DNA of 28,938 nucleotides from F1-60-MAGs027 sp044344715 (GTDB lineage: Bacteria; Actinomycetota; Acidimicrobiia; Acidimicrobiales; Ilumatobacteraceae). The stretch is from assembly GCA_044344715.1 (NCBI GenBank), contig JBIJCI010000021.1, forward strand, positions 1 through 28,938, given 5' to 3'. Made by a program: the position numbers and the translations under genes. This document shows positions 15,803-22,590 of this stretch, piece by piece. Within the stretch, counting starts at the first letter, position 1; every line of letters begins with the position of its first letter. The notes under the pieces were generated by a model. That model saw nothing but the letters and a program-made list of their open reading frames with translations, was not told where the DNA came from and did no database searches.

Positions 15803-15889
15803 TTAGCGGCGACCCATGTTGGGTCGCTTGCCGTGGTTCGCCTTGGATCGGCGCATACGCGCCTTGCGCTTCTTGGTCTTCTTTGACAT
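15803..15889 (-). CDS. 50S ribosomal protein bL37
   Basis: A 28-residue, very basic protein, MSKKTKKRKARMRRSKAN followed by HGKRPNMGRR. The block SKANHGKRPN matches the conserved C-terminal part of bL37, a small large-subunit ribosomal protein found by cryo-EM in mycobacteria (about 24 residues), as I remember it. It would bind 23S rRNA as a structural component. The ATG at 15889 has a TACCCT box 8 nt upstream and the gene ends in TAA, so it has its own leaderless-type promoter. Its reading frame continues, after the stop, directly into the glyoxalase-like gene. Genes of this size are routinely missed by automated callers. Confidence 0.85.
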   Translation of the reverse strand: MSKKTKKRKARMRRSKANHGKRPNMGRR

Positions 15890-15897
15890 GCGCTTTC

Positions 15898-15903
15898 AGG
15901 GTA
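15898..15903 (-). promoter_or_regulatory. Putative -10 box (TACCCT) for bL37
   Basis: TACCCT on the minus strand ends 8 nt before the ATG at 15889 (spacer GAAAGCGC). It matches the leaderless pattern seen elsewhere in the window. Confidence 0.6.
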
Positions 15904-15912
15904 GTGGTTGAA

Positions 15913-16884
15913 CTACGACAGTCGGCGCCACCGTGCACGATTGCCGCCGTACGGGGTGCCCTCCAGATTGGTCTTGGAGCACACGTAGGTGATGCCGTTG
16001 TAGGTCCCGAGTGCGGCTTCGGGCGCGCAGAAGGCACCCGGACGGACGGTGACGCTCGGAGCAGTCGCAACGGTGGTGGCAGATGGCGCGGTCGTAGCGG
16101 ATGGCGCGGTCGTGGCGGTCGTAGCGGATGGCGCGGTCGTAGCGGAAGGCGCGGTCGTAGCGGTCGGCGGGACGGTGGTCGCCACGCTGACAATCCCAAC
16201 GGGAGGCGGATTCCAGCCCCGCATCGTGGCGCCGCGGCACTGTCCGGAGAGGATGTTGTTCAGGCGCCCCCATTCGCTCTGGTCCATGGAGAGGTTCCAC
16301 CTGGCCTTCACCGAAATCCAGTTCGCGACGTAGGTGCAGACGTATCCGCGCAACGCGGGAAGCCAGTTCGACGGATCCTTGTCGCTCTTCGAACGGTTGC
16401 TCGACGACGAGACGGCGAGGAGCGTGCGCGGATCGGACGTGTCGTTGGCGAAGGCAGTGCGCTGCGCATCGGTCCACTGCCACGCCCCGGAATCCCACGC
16501 CTCTTTCAGCGCCACCACATGGTCGATGTCCACCTCGCTGCGGTCGCTCGTACGCCGTGCGTCGTACGGAGAGATCCAGTCGGCTTCGACGACCGCGCAC
16601 CGGAAGGGGTCGACCTGCGGCAGACCCACGGCGTCGCGCTTGAGCACCTGTTCGCGGGTATCGCACCCGTCACCGTCGAAGTCGATCCAGTGTCTGAAGA
16701 GCGAACGGTCGTAGCCGCGCGGATTCTCCCGTTCCACCCGAACCGTGCGGAGCACGTCGACGACCACCAACGAGTCGTTCGGTCCCTCGATGACGAGATC
16801 GAACTTCGCTGCGTCGGCGACCGTGACGCCGACGACCGCCGACACCGTGGTTACCACACCCGCAACGGCCAGCCGCCACTTCAC
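15913..16884 (-). CDS. Secreted HNH-family nuclease with Thr/Ala/Pro-rich linker
   Basis: A 323-residue exported protein. The N terminus (VKWRLAVAGVVTTVSAVVG, then VTVADAAKF) is a signal peptide with a likely cleavage after ADA. The nuclease domain (about residues 60-225) carries DFDGDGCDTREQVL and VDIDHVVALKEAWDSGA, with the catalytic His in a DHVVAL motif, plus NRSKSDKDP. This is the DUF1524/GmrSD C-terminal-like HNH type common in secreted actinobacterial nucleases. A repeated TAPSAT linker follows, then a short Cys-containing C-terminal module (GTYNGITYVCSKTN, GNRARWR) that may bind the surface. I chose the GTG at 16884 because it overlaps the ferredoxin stop (GTGA) and begins the signal peptide. 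It probably degrades extracellular DNA or RNA. Confidence 0.85.
   Translation of the reverse strand: MKWRLAVAGVVTTVSAVVGVTVADAAKFDLVIEGPNDSLVVVDVLRTVRVERENPRGYDRSLFRHWIDFDGDGCDTREQVLKRDAVGLPQVDPFRCAVVEADWISPYDARRTSDRSEVDIDHVVALKEAWDSGAWQWTDAQRTAFANDTSDPRTLLAVSSSSNRSKSDKDPSNWLPALRGYVCTYVANWISVKARWNLSMDQSEWGRLNNILSGQCRGATMRGWNPPPVGIVSVATTVPPTATTAPSATTAPSATTATTAPSATTAPSATTVATAPSVTVRPGAFCAPEAALGTYNGITYVCSKTNLEGTPYGGNRARWRRLS
16082..16162 (+). repeat. 18-bp tandem repeat encoding the nuclease linker
   Basis: Units of GATGGCGCGGTCGTAGCG start at 16082, 16100, 16127 and 16145, with a 9-bp half unit at 16118. Differences are single bases. On the coding (minus) strand they encode repeated T-A-P-S-A-T, an extended linker. 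The array is prone to length change. Confidence 0.9.
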
Positions 16885-17165
16885 GGCGTCACCACCCCTC
16901 CGCCGATGGTCGTGAGCCGCTCCTCCTCGTCGCGAACGTCGATGAAGATGCACTCACCGGGACATACGTCCGCGGCCATCACCACCGCCGGCACGTGCCG
17001 TGGATCGACCGCCGCGAGGCTTCCCGCACTACCGGGATCGTTGAGCACCACACCGTCCTCCACCACGTAGGCGATTCCGTCCTCGAGTTGGGTGAAGACG
17101 TCCGGGCAGTGATCGACGCACAGTCCGTCGCCGGTGCACAGGTCCTGGTCGATCCACACTCGCAT
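16881..17165 (-). CDS. Small ferredoxin, single iron-sulfur cluster
   Basis: A 94-residue acidic ferredoxin. Cluster ligands are in CTGDGLCVDHCPDVF near the N terminus and ADVCPGECIFID near residue 70, with one cluster domain rather than two. This resembles the [3Fe-4S] or [4Fe-4S] ferredoxins that feed electrons to cytochrome P450s and other oxygenases in actinobacteria; the C-x5-C-x3-CP spacing favours one cluster, and its exact type is not certain. The ATG at 17165 lies 9 bp after the MauE-like stop, and a TAGCCT box formed around that stop may be a promoter. The gene overlaps the nuclease gene by 4 bp. No P450 is in the window, so the redox partner is unknown; the flavin reductase two genes upstream is a candidate. 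Confidence 0.86.
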   Translation of the reverse strand: MRVWIDQDLCTGDGLCVDHCPDVFTQLEDGIAYVVEDGVVLNDPGSAGSLAAVDPRHVPAVVMAADVCPGECIFIDVRDEEERLTTIGGGVVTP

Positions 17166-17174
17166 GGCGACAGG

Positions 17175-17555
17175 CTACGAAAGGAACGCCACGATCACCA
17201 GCAAGAGCAACGAGACGTTCCGCACGATGTCCCGTGCTCCGATGGGTCGCCGTGCTGCACCGCCGAAACACGCGCACGGCGGGCGGACACCGCGCGCGAG
17301 CTGGACGAGGAGCAACGCGGTGAATGCAACGAGCATCGATCCGGCCGCAACGAGGAACTCGTTGCGCCACGAATCACCGAGCACGACTCCGAGACCGACC
17401 ACGATCTCCGCGACCATCACCACGACGGCCACCAACGCCGGGACACCGAGTGCCCGTGCCGCACGTGGCCACTCACGACCGGCCAGCAACTTGGAAACCC
17501 CCGCATACACGAAGGTTGCACCGACAATCGCCGACGTGAGACCTGCCACGTTCAT
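17175..17555 (-). CDS. MauE/DoxX-like membrane protein
   Basis: A 126-residue membrane protein with four predicted helices: AGLTSAIVGATFVYAGVSKLL, VPALVAVVVMVAEIVVGLGVV, EFLVAAGSMLVAFTALLLVQL and the C-terminal NVSLLLLVIVAFL. After the third helix comes PPCACFGG, a C-x-C motif typical of MauE-like proteins, which are linked to disulfide handling or redox maturation of exported proteins. I chose the ATG at 17555 (MNVAGL), which starts the first helix; the frame continues to 17639 inside the flavin reductase gene. The gap to the flavin reductase stop is 10 bp. Its genetic link with a ferredoxin and a flavin reductase suggests a membrane redox role, but this is inference. Confidence 0.78.
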   Translation of the reverse strand: MNVAGLTSAIVGATFVYAGVSKLLAGREWPRAARALGVPALVAVVVMVAEIVVGLGVVLGDSWRNEFLVAAGSMLVAFTALLLVQLARGVRPPCACFGGAARRPIGARDIVRNVSLLLLVIVAFLS

Positions 17556-17565
17556 GTTCGGGCTC

Positions 17566-18078
17566 TCATCGCGGAACGTTGGCGTCTCCGGTCTTTCCCC
17601 GGAAGAACACCATCGCCGGCTGCACCGGATCGAGCACACGCAGGTCGGTTACCGTGCCGACGACCAGGTCGTGATCCCCCACACGGTGTGTTTCAACGAC
17701 TGCACAGTCGACGACGGCGATGACATCCGGCAATACGGGACATCCGTTCGCCGAAACCGTCGTCGCCAAGTCGCCGAATCGCGAACCTTCCGCCACGTCC
17801 TTGGCGAACCGCCAACAGAGGTCGCCTTGGGAGGCGGAAAGAACGTTGGCGGTGAATCTCCCCGTCTCGGCGATGATCGGCCACGTTCGGGATGTACCCG
17901 CAATGAAGAAGCCGGCGAGCGGCGGGTCGAGGGAAATCGACGAGAAGGATCCGATCGTGATGCCGTGGGGATTCCCCGCACGGTCGGTCCCGGTGACGAC
18001 CACCACCCCGGTCGGCAGATTGCCGAAAACGGTACGGAAGCGGGCGGACTCCTCCTTGCGGGCGGCGCCGTCAGTCAC
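17566..18078 (-). CDS. Flavin reductase-like FMN-binding protein
   Basis: A 170-residue split-barrel flavin reductase of the HpaC/DIM6-NTAB type, which reduces free FMN or FAD with NAD(P)H for a partner oxygenase. Visible features are FRTVFGNLPTGVVVVTG at the N terminus, HGITIGSFSSISLDPPLAGFF (flavin-binding segment), FTANVLSASQGDLCWRFA and the C-terminal GDHDLVVGTVTDLRV with PAMVFFRGK. The start is GTG at 18078, overlapping the stop of the MBL gene by 4 bp (GTGA). No matching two-component monooxygenase is in the window, so the electron acceptor is unknown. Confidence 0.9.
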   Translation of the reverse strand: MTDGAARKEESARFRTVFGNLPTGVVVVTGTDRAGNPHGITIGSFSSISLDPPLAGFFIAGTSRTWPIIAETGRFTANVLSASQGDLCWRFAKDVAEGSRFGDLATTVSANGCPVLPDVIAVVDCAVVETHRVGDHDLVVGTVTDLRVLDPVQPAMVFFRGKTGDANVPR

Positions 18079-18917
18079 GCATTACACGTTAGGACGTCGA
18101 CGGATTCCCCTTCACGAGCGGCGAAGATGCCGACCGTCGAGGAACGCGCGAGTCGTTCCGATTCGTCGCTGAGTGCGGTATCGGACCGCGACGGATCGTG
18201 GTGGAAGAGCGCCAGTCGCTTGGCGCCGCAGGTCTCGGCGACCCATCGCGCGTACCCGTAGGTGGAGTGGCCCCAGGTGCACTTTCCCGTGAACTCCTCG
18301 TCGGTGAACTGGGCGTCGTGGATGAGGAGGTCGACGCCCTCGCACAATTCGCGGGCCCCCGTGGTGATCGAGAACTCGCCGGTTGCCGGCTGCTGGTGGT
18401 CGGAGAGGTACGTGACGCTCGAGCCTGCGTACTCGACCCTGAACCCGAGGGTCGGACCGACGTGCGGCACGTACCGACTACGCACCCGGTACTTGCCGAT
18501 CTCGAAGTCGTCGTCGCCCACCTCGTGGAAGATGATCCGTGCGGCGAACTGCTCGAGCGGCACCGGGAACATGGGGGGCTTGATCTTCTCCAGGAACAGC
18601 TCCCGGATCGTCCGACCGTCGGGCTGCTTCGGTGCATGGATCTCGAGCACCGTCTCGCTCCGCAGGAGCGGTTCGAAGAACGGAAGACCGAGCGTGTGGT
18701 CGTAGTGCAGGTGTGTCAACAGACAGATGACGCGCAGCGGAGCGGTGCCGTTGCACTGCTTACCGAAGTACCGAACGCCGGTTCCCAGGTCGAAGACCAC
18801 GGGCACATCGTCGGGGGTTCGCAGAGAGACGCACGAGGTGTTGCCGCCGAAGTGTGCGGTATCGACGCCGTGGCACGGCGTCGAGCCGCGCACCCCGTGG
18901 AACGACACCGTGATCAT
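18075..18917 (-). CDS. MBL-fold metallo-hydrolase
   Basis: A 280-residue metallo-beta-lactamase-fold protein. The N terminus HGVRGSTPCHG and the metal motif LLTHLHYDHTLGLPFF (HxHxDH) are clear. Later ligands are in YVPHVGPTLGFRVEY, YLSDHQQP, LLIHDAQFT and ALFHHDPSRSD. This layout is that of the phosphodiesterase-like MBL group (PhnP and RNase Z relatives) with a HGVRGSTP start; its substrate is unknown, and the cytoplasmic location is inferred from the lack of a signal peptide. The open frame runs much further upstream (to 19919) across the antisense of the epoxide-hydrolase gene; the ATG at 18917 begins the conserved domain and is preceded by GAGG and, 11 nt upstream, TAGCGT. It is the first gene of a five-gene operon. 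Confidence 0.88.
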   Translation of the reverse strand: MITVSFHGVRGSTPCHGVDTAHFGGNTSCVSLRTPDDVPVVFDLGTGVRYFGKQCNGTAPLRVICLLTHLHYDHTLGLPFFEPLLRSETVLEIHAPKQPDGRTIRELFLEKIKPPMFPVPLEQFAARIIFHEVGDDDFEIGKYRVRSRYVPHVGPTLGFRVEYAGSSVTYLSDHQQPATGEFSITTGARELCEGVDLLIHDAQFTDEEFTGKCTWGHSTYGYARWVAETCGAKRLALFHHDPSRSDTALSDESERLARSSTVGIFAAREGESVDVLTCNA

Positions 18918-19000
18918 GCGCCTCGGTGACGCTAAGGCGCAGGGGTCCCGGCCTTCCGCACCCGGCGCGGTGACGTTCGTCGCACGACGGTGTCGGCGTC

Positions 19001-19006
19001 TAGCGT
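19001..19006 (+). promoter_or_regulatory. Putative -10 box (TAGCGT) for the epoxide-hydrolase-like gene
   Basis: TAGCGT is followed by 7 nt and the GTG at 19014, the leaderless spacing. It argues against the in-frame ATG at 18990, which lies upstream of the box. A TAGCGT box also precedes the divergent MBL gene. Confidence 0.6.
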
Positions 19007-19013
19007 CGCCTCC

Positions 19014-19895
19014 GTGACGGAACCAACCCGCCGATCCGTGGTGCTGGCCGGCGGTCTCGACGTCACCTATCTCGAGTGCGGCGAGGGCCCGCTCGCCCTG
19101 TGCCTGCACGGCTTCCCGGATTCGCCACGGACGTGGCGACACCTGATGCCGGCGCTCGCCGCCGCCGGATACCGCGCAGTGGCTCCGTTCATGCGTGGGT
19201 ACGCGCCGACGGGAATCCCGGAATCGGGCGTCTTCCAGACGGCGGCACTGGCGCACGATGCGAACGCGCTGCATGAAGCCCTCGATGGCGACGATCGGGC
19301 GGTCGTGATCGGCCACGACTGGGGGGCGCCCACGGCCTTCGGCGCGGCGCTCGACGCTCCGGAGCGTTGGCACCGAGTCGTGGGCATGGCGGTGCCCCCG
19401 GGTCCGGCGATCGGAATGGCCTTCCTTTCCGATCTGTCCCAGGTTCAGCGCTCCTGGTACATGTTCTTCTTCCAGCATGCGCTCGCGAACCACGTAGTGG
19501 CCGCCAACGATCTCGCATTCATCGACATGTTGTGGTCGCAATGGTCGCCGGGTTTCGATGCGACCGACGACCTCCCCCACGTGAAGAATGCGCTGCGAAC
19601 CGGGGACCACCTCGGTGCTGCGCTCGGCTACTACCGGGCGATGCTCGGCGACGGGAAGCGCGACCCCGAATTGGCGACACTGCAACAACGGATGGGCAGC
19701 GAATACCCGGCCCAGCCGCTGCTGTACCTCCACGGCGTCAACGACGGCTGCATCGGTCGCAATGTCGCGGAGTCCGCGCGGGCGATGTCGCCCTCGCACG
19801 TTCGGTACGAGTTCGTCGACGACGCCGGACACTTCCTGCAACTCGAGCAGCCGCGACGTGTGAACGAACTCGTCGTCGGGTTCGTCGCCCGCTGA
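19014..19895 (+). CDS. Alpha/beta hydrolase, epoxide hydrolase-like
   Basis: A 293-residue alpha/beta-hydrolase with an Asp nucleophile, as in epoxide hydrolases and haloalkane dehalogenases. Features are LCLHGFPDSPRTW (oxyanion region), FMRGYAPTG (RGY as in epoxide hydrolases), VVIGHDWGAPTAF (nucleophile Asp in GHDWG), a helical cap in the middle (SWYMFFFQHALAN), LHGVNDGCIG (acid Asp) and DDAGHFLQLEQP (catalytic His). Whether the true substrate is an epoxide cannot be settled by sequence. The start GTG 19014 is chosen from the TAGCGT box 7 nt upstream. It diverges from the MBL operon and converges on mutY with 5 bp between the stops. Confidence 0.87.
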   Translation: MTEPTRRSVVLAGGLDVTYLECGEGPLALCLHGFPDSPRTWRHLMPALAAAGYRAVAPFMRGYAPTGIPESGVFQTAALAHDANALHEALDGDDRAVVIGHDWGAPTAFGAALDAPERWHRVVGMAVPPGPAIGMAFLSDLSQVQRSWYMFFFQHALANHVVAANDLAFIDMLWSQWSPGFDATDDLPHVKNALRTGDHLGAALGYYRAMLGDGKRDPELATLQQRMGSEYPAQPLLYLHGVNDGCIGRNVAESARAMSPSHVRYEFVDDAGHFLQLEQPRRVNELVVGFVAR

Positions 19896-19900
19896 CGCCG

Positions 19901-20764
19901 CTACGGCAGTCGGTACCACTCGCCGTCGACCGCGACCAACCCGTCACGAACCAACGATTCGGCGAGGCGAGCCGCCCGCGCCGAATCCGCTCCGAGCATC
20001 ATCGCTGCGCCGACCTCGGCGCGACGGACGTTCCGTTCTGCCAACACCGCCATCAACCGACCGCGCGCCTGACGGTCGGATCCCTCGAAGCGCGGTTGCG
20101 GTTTGCTCGTGAGAGCGCTCGCGGCAGCCGGATCGTCGCCGTCGTCCCACCGACAGTGCCGGTGTATCGGACACGCGTCGCAGCCCGGATTGCGCGCCGT
20201 ACACACCTCGGCCCCGAAATCCATGAAGACCTGGTTCCATTCCCATGCCATGCCCGGCGGTAACAGCGAATCGGCGGTCATCTGTAATTGCCCCGCCGTC
20301 ATGGCCTCCCCCGACACCCGCGCCAGTACGCGCGCCACGTTCGTGTCGATGGCCGCCACGTCGGCCCCGTCCGCAAACGCCATGACGGCCCGCGCCGTGT
20401 ACGGACCGACGCCGGGCAACGATCGCAATTCCTCGAGGGTTCCGGGCACCACGCCTCCGTGCCGGGCGACGACGATCGCGGCCGCCTCGTGCAGGTTCCT
20501 GCAACGACGCGGATATCCGAGCCCGCTCCACAGTCGGAGCAGATCCGCGAGCGGGGCGGCAGCGCATTCGACCGGCGTCGGGTAGAGCTCCATGAACCGC
20601 GTCCACTTCGGGATCACCCGCGACACCTGGGTTTGCTGGGCCATCACTTCACTGACGAGCACCGCCCAACGGTCGCGCGTGGCTCGCCACGGTAGGTCGC
20701 GTAGTCGCGGAACGCCCCACCCGAGCAGCGCGTCGACGAAGGTTGCGGAGGTTCGGCCGCTCAC
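19901..20764 (-). CDS. mutY: A/G-specific adenine DNA glycosylase
   Basis: Removes adenine mispaired with 8-oxoguanine, preventing G:C to T:A mutations. The protein is 287 residues. Visible features are VMAQQTQVSRVIPKW, the helix-hairpin-helix LRSLPGVGPYTARAVMAF, IDTNVARVLARV (catalytic Asp region) and a [4Fe-4S] loop CTARNPGCDACPIHRHC with C-x6-C-x2-C-x5-C spacing. After the cluster the C terminus is short (about 70 residues, FEGSDRQARGRLM onward) and does not look like the NUDIX-type 8-oxoG-recognition domain of E. coli MutY; similar short tails occur in mycobacterial MutY. The start is GTG at 20764, overlapping the MaoC stop by 4 bp, so it is cotranscribed with a metabolic gene. Confidence 0.93.
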   Translation of the reverse strand: MSGRTSATFVDALLGWGVPRLRDLPWRATRDRWAVLVSEVMAQQTQVSRVIPKWTRFMELYPTPVECAAAPLADLLRLWSGLGYPRRCRNLHEAAAIVVARHGGVVPGTLEELRSLPGVGPYTARAVMAFADGADVAAIDTNVARVLARVSGEAMTAGQLQMTADSLLPPGMAWEWNQVFMDFGAEVCTARNPGCDACPIHRHCRWDDGDDPAAASALTSKPQPRFEGSDRQARGRLMAVLAERNVRRAEVGAAMMLGADSARAARLAESLVRDGLVAVDGEWYRLP

Positions 20765-21276
20765 TCCGACCAGACGTCGCGACCGTCGTAGGGTCGCTCA
20801 CGCTTCGGTGCGGAGTCGCGCTTCCACACCATGACACGACGACGGAAGTAACAGACTTCCTTGCCGTCCTGGTTGAAGCCCTTGGTCTCCACGGTGACCA
20901 CCCCGCGATCCGGTTTCGACTTGGACTCCGTCACCTCGAGCACACGGGTCTCGGCGTGGATGGTGTCGCCATGAAAGGTCGGATGCTTGTGCTGCAGGGT
21001 CTCCACTTCGAGATTGGCGATTGCCGCACCGCTCACGTCCGGAACGCTCATGCCGAGCACCAGCGAGTAGACGAGGTTCCCGACCACGACGTTGCGCCCC
21101 TGCACGCTGCGCGACGCGAACCAGTCGTTGGTGTGGAGCGGGTGGTGGTTCATCGTGATCATGCAGAAGAGATGGTCGTCGGCTTCGGTGATCGTCTTGC
21201 CGGGCCAGTGCTTGTAGATGTCCCCGACGACGAAGTCCTCGAGGTGCCTGCCGAACGGTCGGTCGTGTGTGGTCAT
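20761..21276 (-). CDS. MaoC-family hydratase, probable mesaconyl-CoA hydratase
   Basis: A 171-residue hot-dog-fold enzyme. The segments YKHWPGKTITEADDHLF and TMNHHPLHTNDWFA carry the hydratase motif in the variant form seen in the Streptomyces ethylmalonyl-CoA cluster (SCO6470-like, from memory), in place of the canonical GDxNPxH. NVVVGNLVYSLVLGMSVPD, ANLEVETLQHKHPTFHGDT and DRGVVTVETKGFNQDGKEV follow. The likely reaction is hydration of mesaconyl-CoA to beta-methylmalyl-CoA. The alternative is a beta-hydroxyacyl-CoA dehydratase of branched-chain acid breakdown. TACCCT 7 nt before the ATG suggests a leaderless mRNA. Related pathway genes lie at 22591 and 24942. It shares GTGA with mutY. Confidence 0.8.
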   Translation of the reverse strand: MTTHDRPFGRHLEDFVVGDIYKHWPGKTITEADDHLFCMITMNHHPLHTNDWFASRSVQGRNVVVGNLVYSLVLGMSVPDVSGAAIANLEVETLQHKHPTFHGDTIHAETRVLEVTESKSKPDRGVVTVETKGFNQDGKEVCYFRRRVMVWKRDSAPKRERPYDGRDVWSE

Positions 21277-21283
21277 GAGCTCA

Positions 21284-21289
21284 AGGGTA
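21284..21289 (-). promoter_or_regulatory. Putative -10 box (TACCCT) for the maoC-mutY operon
   Basis: TACCCT on the minus strand is followed by 7 nt (TGAGCTC) and the ATG at 21276, matching the leaderless spacing. Confidence 0.6.
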
Positions 21290-21309
21290 GGTGCGCAGGA
21301 CGTGACACG

Positions 21310-22485
21310 TCATCCGTGCGGCGGGAAGGGCGGCTCCCCCGTCGGTCGCTCCTTCGGTTGCTCACCGGTGGATTCGTACGTCGGGATCGGGAACATGCCG
21401 GTGCGGTCGCGCGGTGCATTACGTTCGATCCAACTCGCCTTGGTCTCCCGCACCTGCGTGCCGGCCTGTGCAACGGATTGCAGACGACCCAGCCGCGTCT
21501 GTGGTGCCGGCACCGGAGTAACTGCGGCGATTCGCAGCGTCGCATAGCTCACGCCACCCACGAGGATCGGCAACCAGTACTGGGCGATGCGGTACGTGAG
21601 CACCGCCACGGTGGCGGTAGCCGCGGGAACGCCGAACCCGACCAGTGTCGGAATGTAGACACCCTCGACGATGCCGAGACCGCCCGGGGTGATCGGCACG
21701 GAGGCCAGCACGTTCGCCAGACCGAACGCGACGAGCAATGCGTCGACCGACACGGAGCCGCCGAACGCGCGGAGGAACAGCCACAATGCGGTCAGGTCGA
21801 GGAGCCAATTCAGGGTTCCCCACATCAGCACGCGGCGCAGCACGTCGCGCTCGGCAACGAGCCCGCGGATGCGGTCGCGTAGGTGATCGAGCAGACTGGC
21901 CGCCGACTCGCCGTCCCGTCCGAGACGGTCGTAGATCCACCTGACGAAGCGACGCAATCGGCCCTTGTCGTCGATCAGACCGAAGATGATTGCGGCGACG
22001 ACCACCATCAGAATCGCTCCGGCCACGGCTGCCGAGCCGTAGACCGGACTCGACCCGCGGAACGGCACCGACACCACCAAGCCGATCCAGAGCAGCACGT
22101 TGAGGATGAGGGCCGAACCGATGCCCGCCGTCGCCAATGCGAAGCCGGCATCGGCCTTCTGCACTCCGGAACCCGTGATCAGGCGGAAGCCGAGCGCGTT
22201 ACTGGCCGCGCTGCCGGCTGGCAGGATGCTGCCGAGCGCCCGCGTGCTCAGCTGAATTCGGAAGAGGTCGAAGCGGGTCAAGCGGTGGGCATCGGCCCCG
22301 AGTGCTGCGTGGGTGAGGAGCGTGTAGCAATAGAGCGCCATGAACGACAGGGCGATGGCCGTGACGAGGAGTACCGGGTCGATCTGGCGAAGGTCGGAAA
22401 CGGCGTTGCGGAAGGCCGGGACGAGCGGCAGCACGAAGAAGTAGACGACGACGGCGAAGAGCACCCAGCGCAGGGCCTTCAGCAT
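21310..22485 (-). CDS. YbhN/LPG-synthase-TM-like integral membrane protein
   Basis: A 391-residue polytopic membrane protein of the UPF0104/YbhN family (lysylphosphatidylglycerol synthase transmembrane-like, flippase-like). Family features are the long helices at WVLFAVVVYFFVLPLV and LLVTAIALSFMALYCYTLL, ILPAGSAASNALGFRLI, a central cytoplasmic loop (DDKGRLRRFVRWIYDRLG), ASVPITPGGLGIVEGVYI and the late helix pair. A proline-rich tail of about 45 residues ends the protein. The soluble lysyl-transferase domain of MprF is absent, so a lipid-transport role is more likely than lipid lysylation. I chose the ATG at 22485 (MLKALRW), which has TACGCT 6 nt upstream and GGGGAG next to it; the frame extends to 22524. 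Confidence 0.84.
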   Translation of the reverse strand: MLKALRWVLFAVVVYFFVLPLVPAFRNAVSDLRQIDPVLLVTAIALSFMALYCYTLLTHAALGADAHRLTRFDLFRIQLSTRALGSILPAGSAASNALGFRLITGSGVQKADAGFALATAGIGSALILNVLLWIGLVVSVPFRGSSPVYGSAAVAGAILMVVVAAIIFGLIDDKGRLRRFVRWIYDRLGRDGESAASLLDHLRDRIRGLVAERDVLRRVLMWGTLNWLLDLTALWLFLRAFGGSVSVDALLVAFGLANVLASVPITPGGLGIVEGVYIPTLVGFGVPAATATVAVLTYRIAQYWLPILVGGVSYATLRIAAVTPVPAPQTRLGRLQSVAQAGTQVRETKASWIERNAPRDRTGMFPIPTYESTGEQPKERPTGEPPFPPHG

Positions 22486-22491
22486 CTCCCC

Positions 22492-22497
22492 AGCGTA
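22492..22497 (-). promoter_or_regulatory. Putative -10 box (TACGCT) for the YbhN-like gene
   Basis: TACGCT on the minus strand ends 6 nt before the ATG at 22485. It supports the internal ATG over the upstream one at 22524. Confidence 0.5.
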
Positions 22498-22576
22498 AGT
22501 GAGGCGGCCGCGGTGCGCTACCACGCATCCGGCGCCAACTCGGCGCTGGGGCAGGGACGTACGGAGGTCACATCAC

Positions 22577-22582
22577 TACCGT
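22577..22582 (+). promoter_or_regulatory. Putative -10 box (TACCGT) for the acyl-CoA dehydrogenase gene
   Basis: TACCGT ends 8 nt before the GTG at 22591 and overlaps the in-frame TTG at 22582. If active, the GTG is the start. A GGAGG at 22563-22567 is too far from either start to be a normal Shine-Dalgarno sequence. Confidence 0.5.
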
Positions 22583-22590
22583 TGAACATC

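Noticed and set aside
18918..19919. 614-codon version of the MBL gene
   Set aside because: The N-terminal 330 or so residues are antisense to the epoxide-hydrolase-like gene and show no domain. The MBL family starts at HGVRGSTP, next to the ATG at 18917.
21883..22581. 769-codon version of the acyl-CoA dehydrogenase gene
   Set aside because: The extra part is antisense to the YbhN-like membrane protein, which has clear helices and family motifs.
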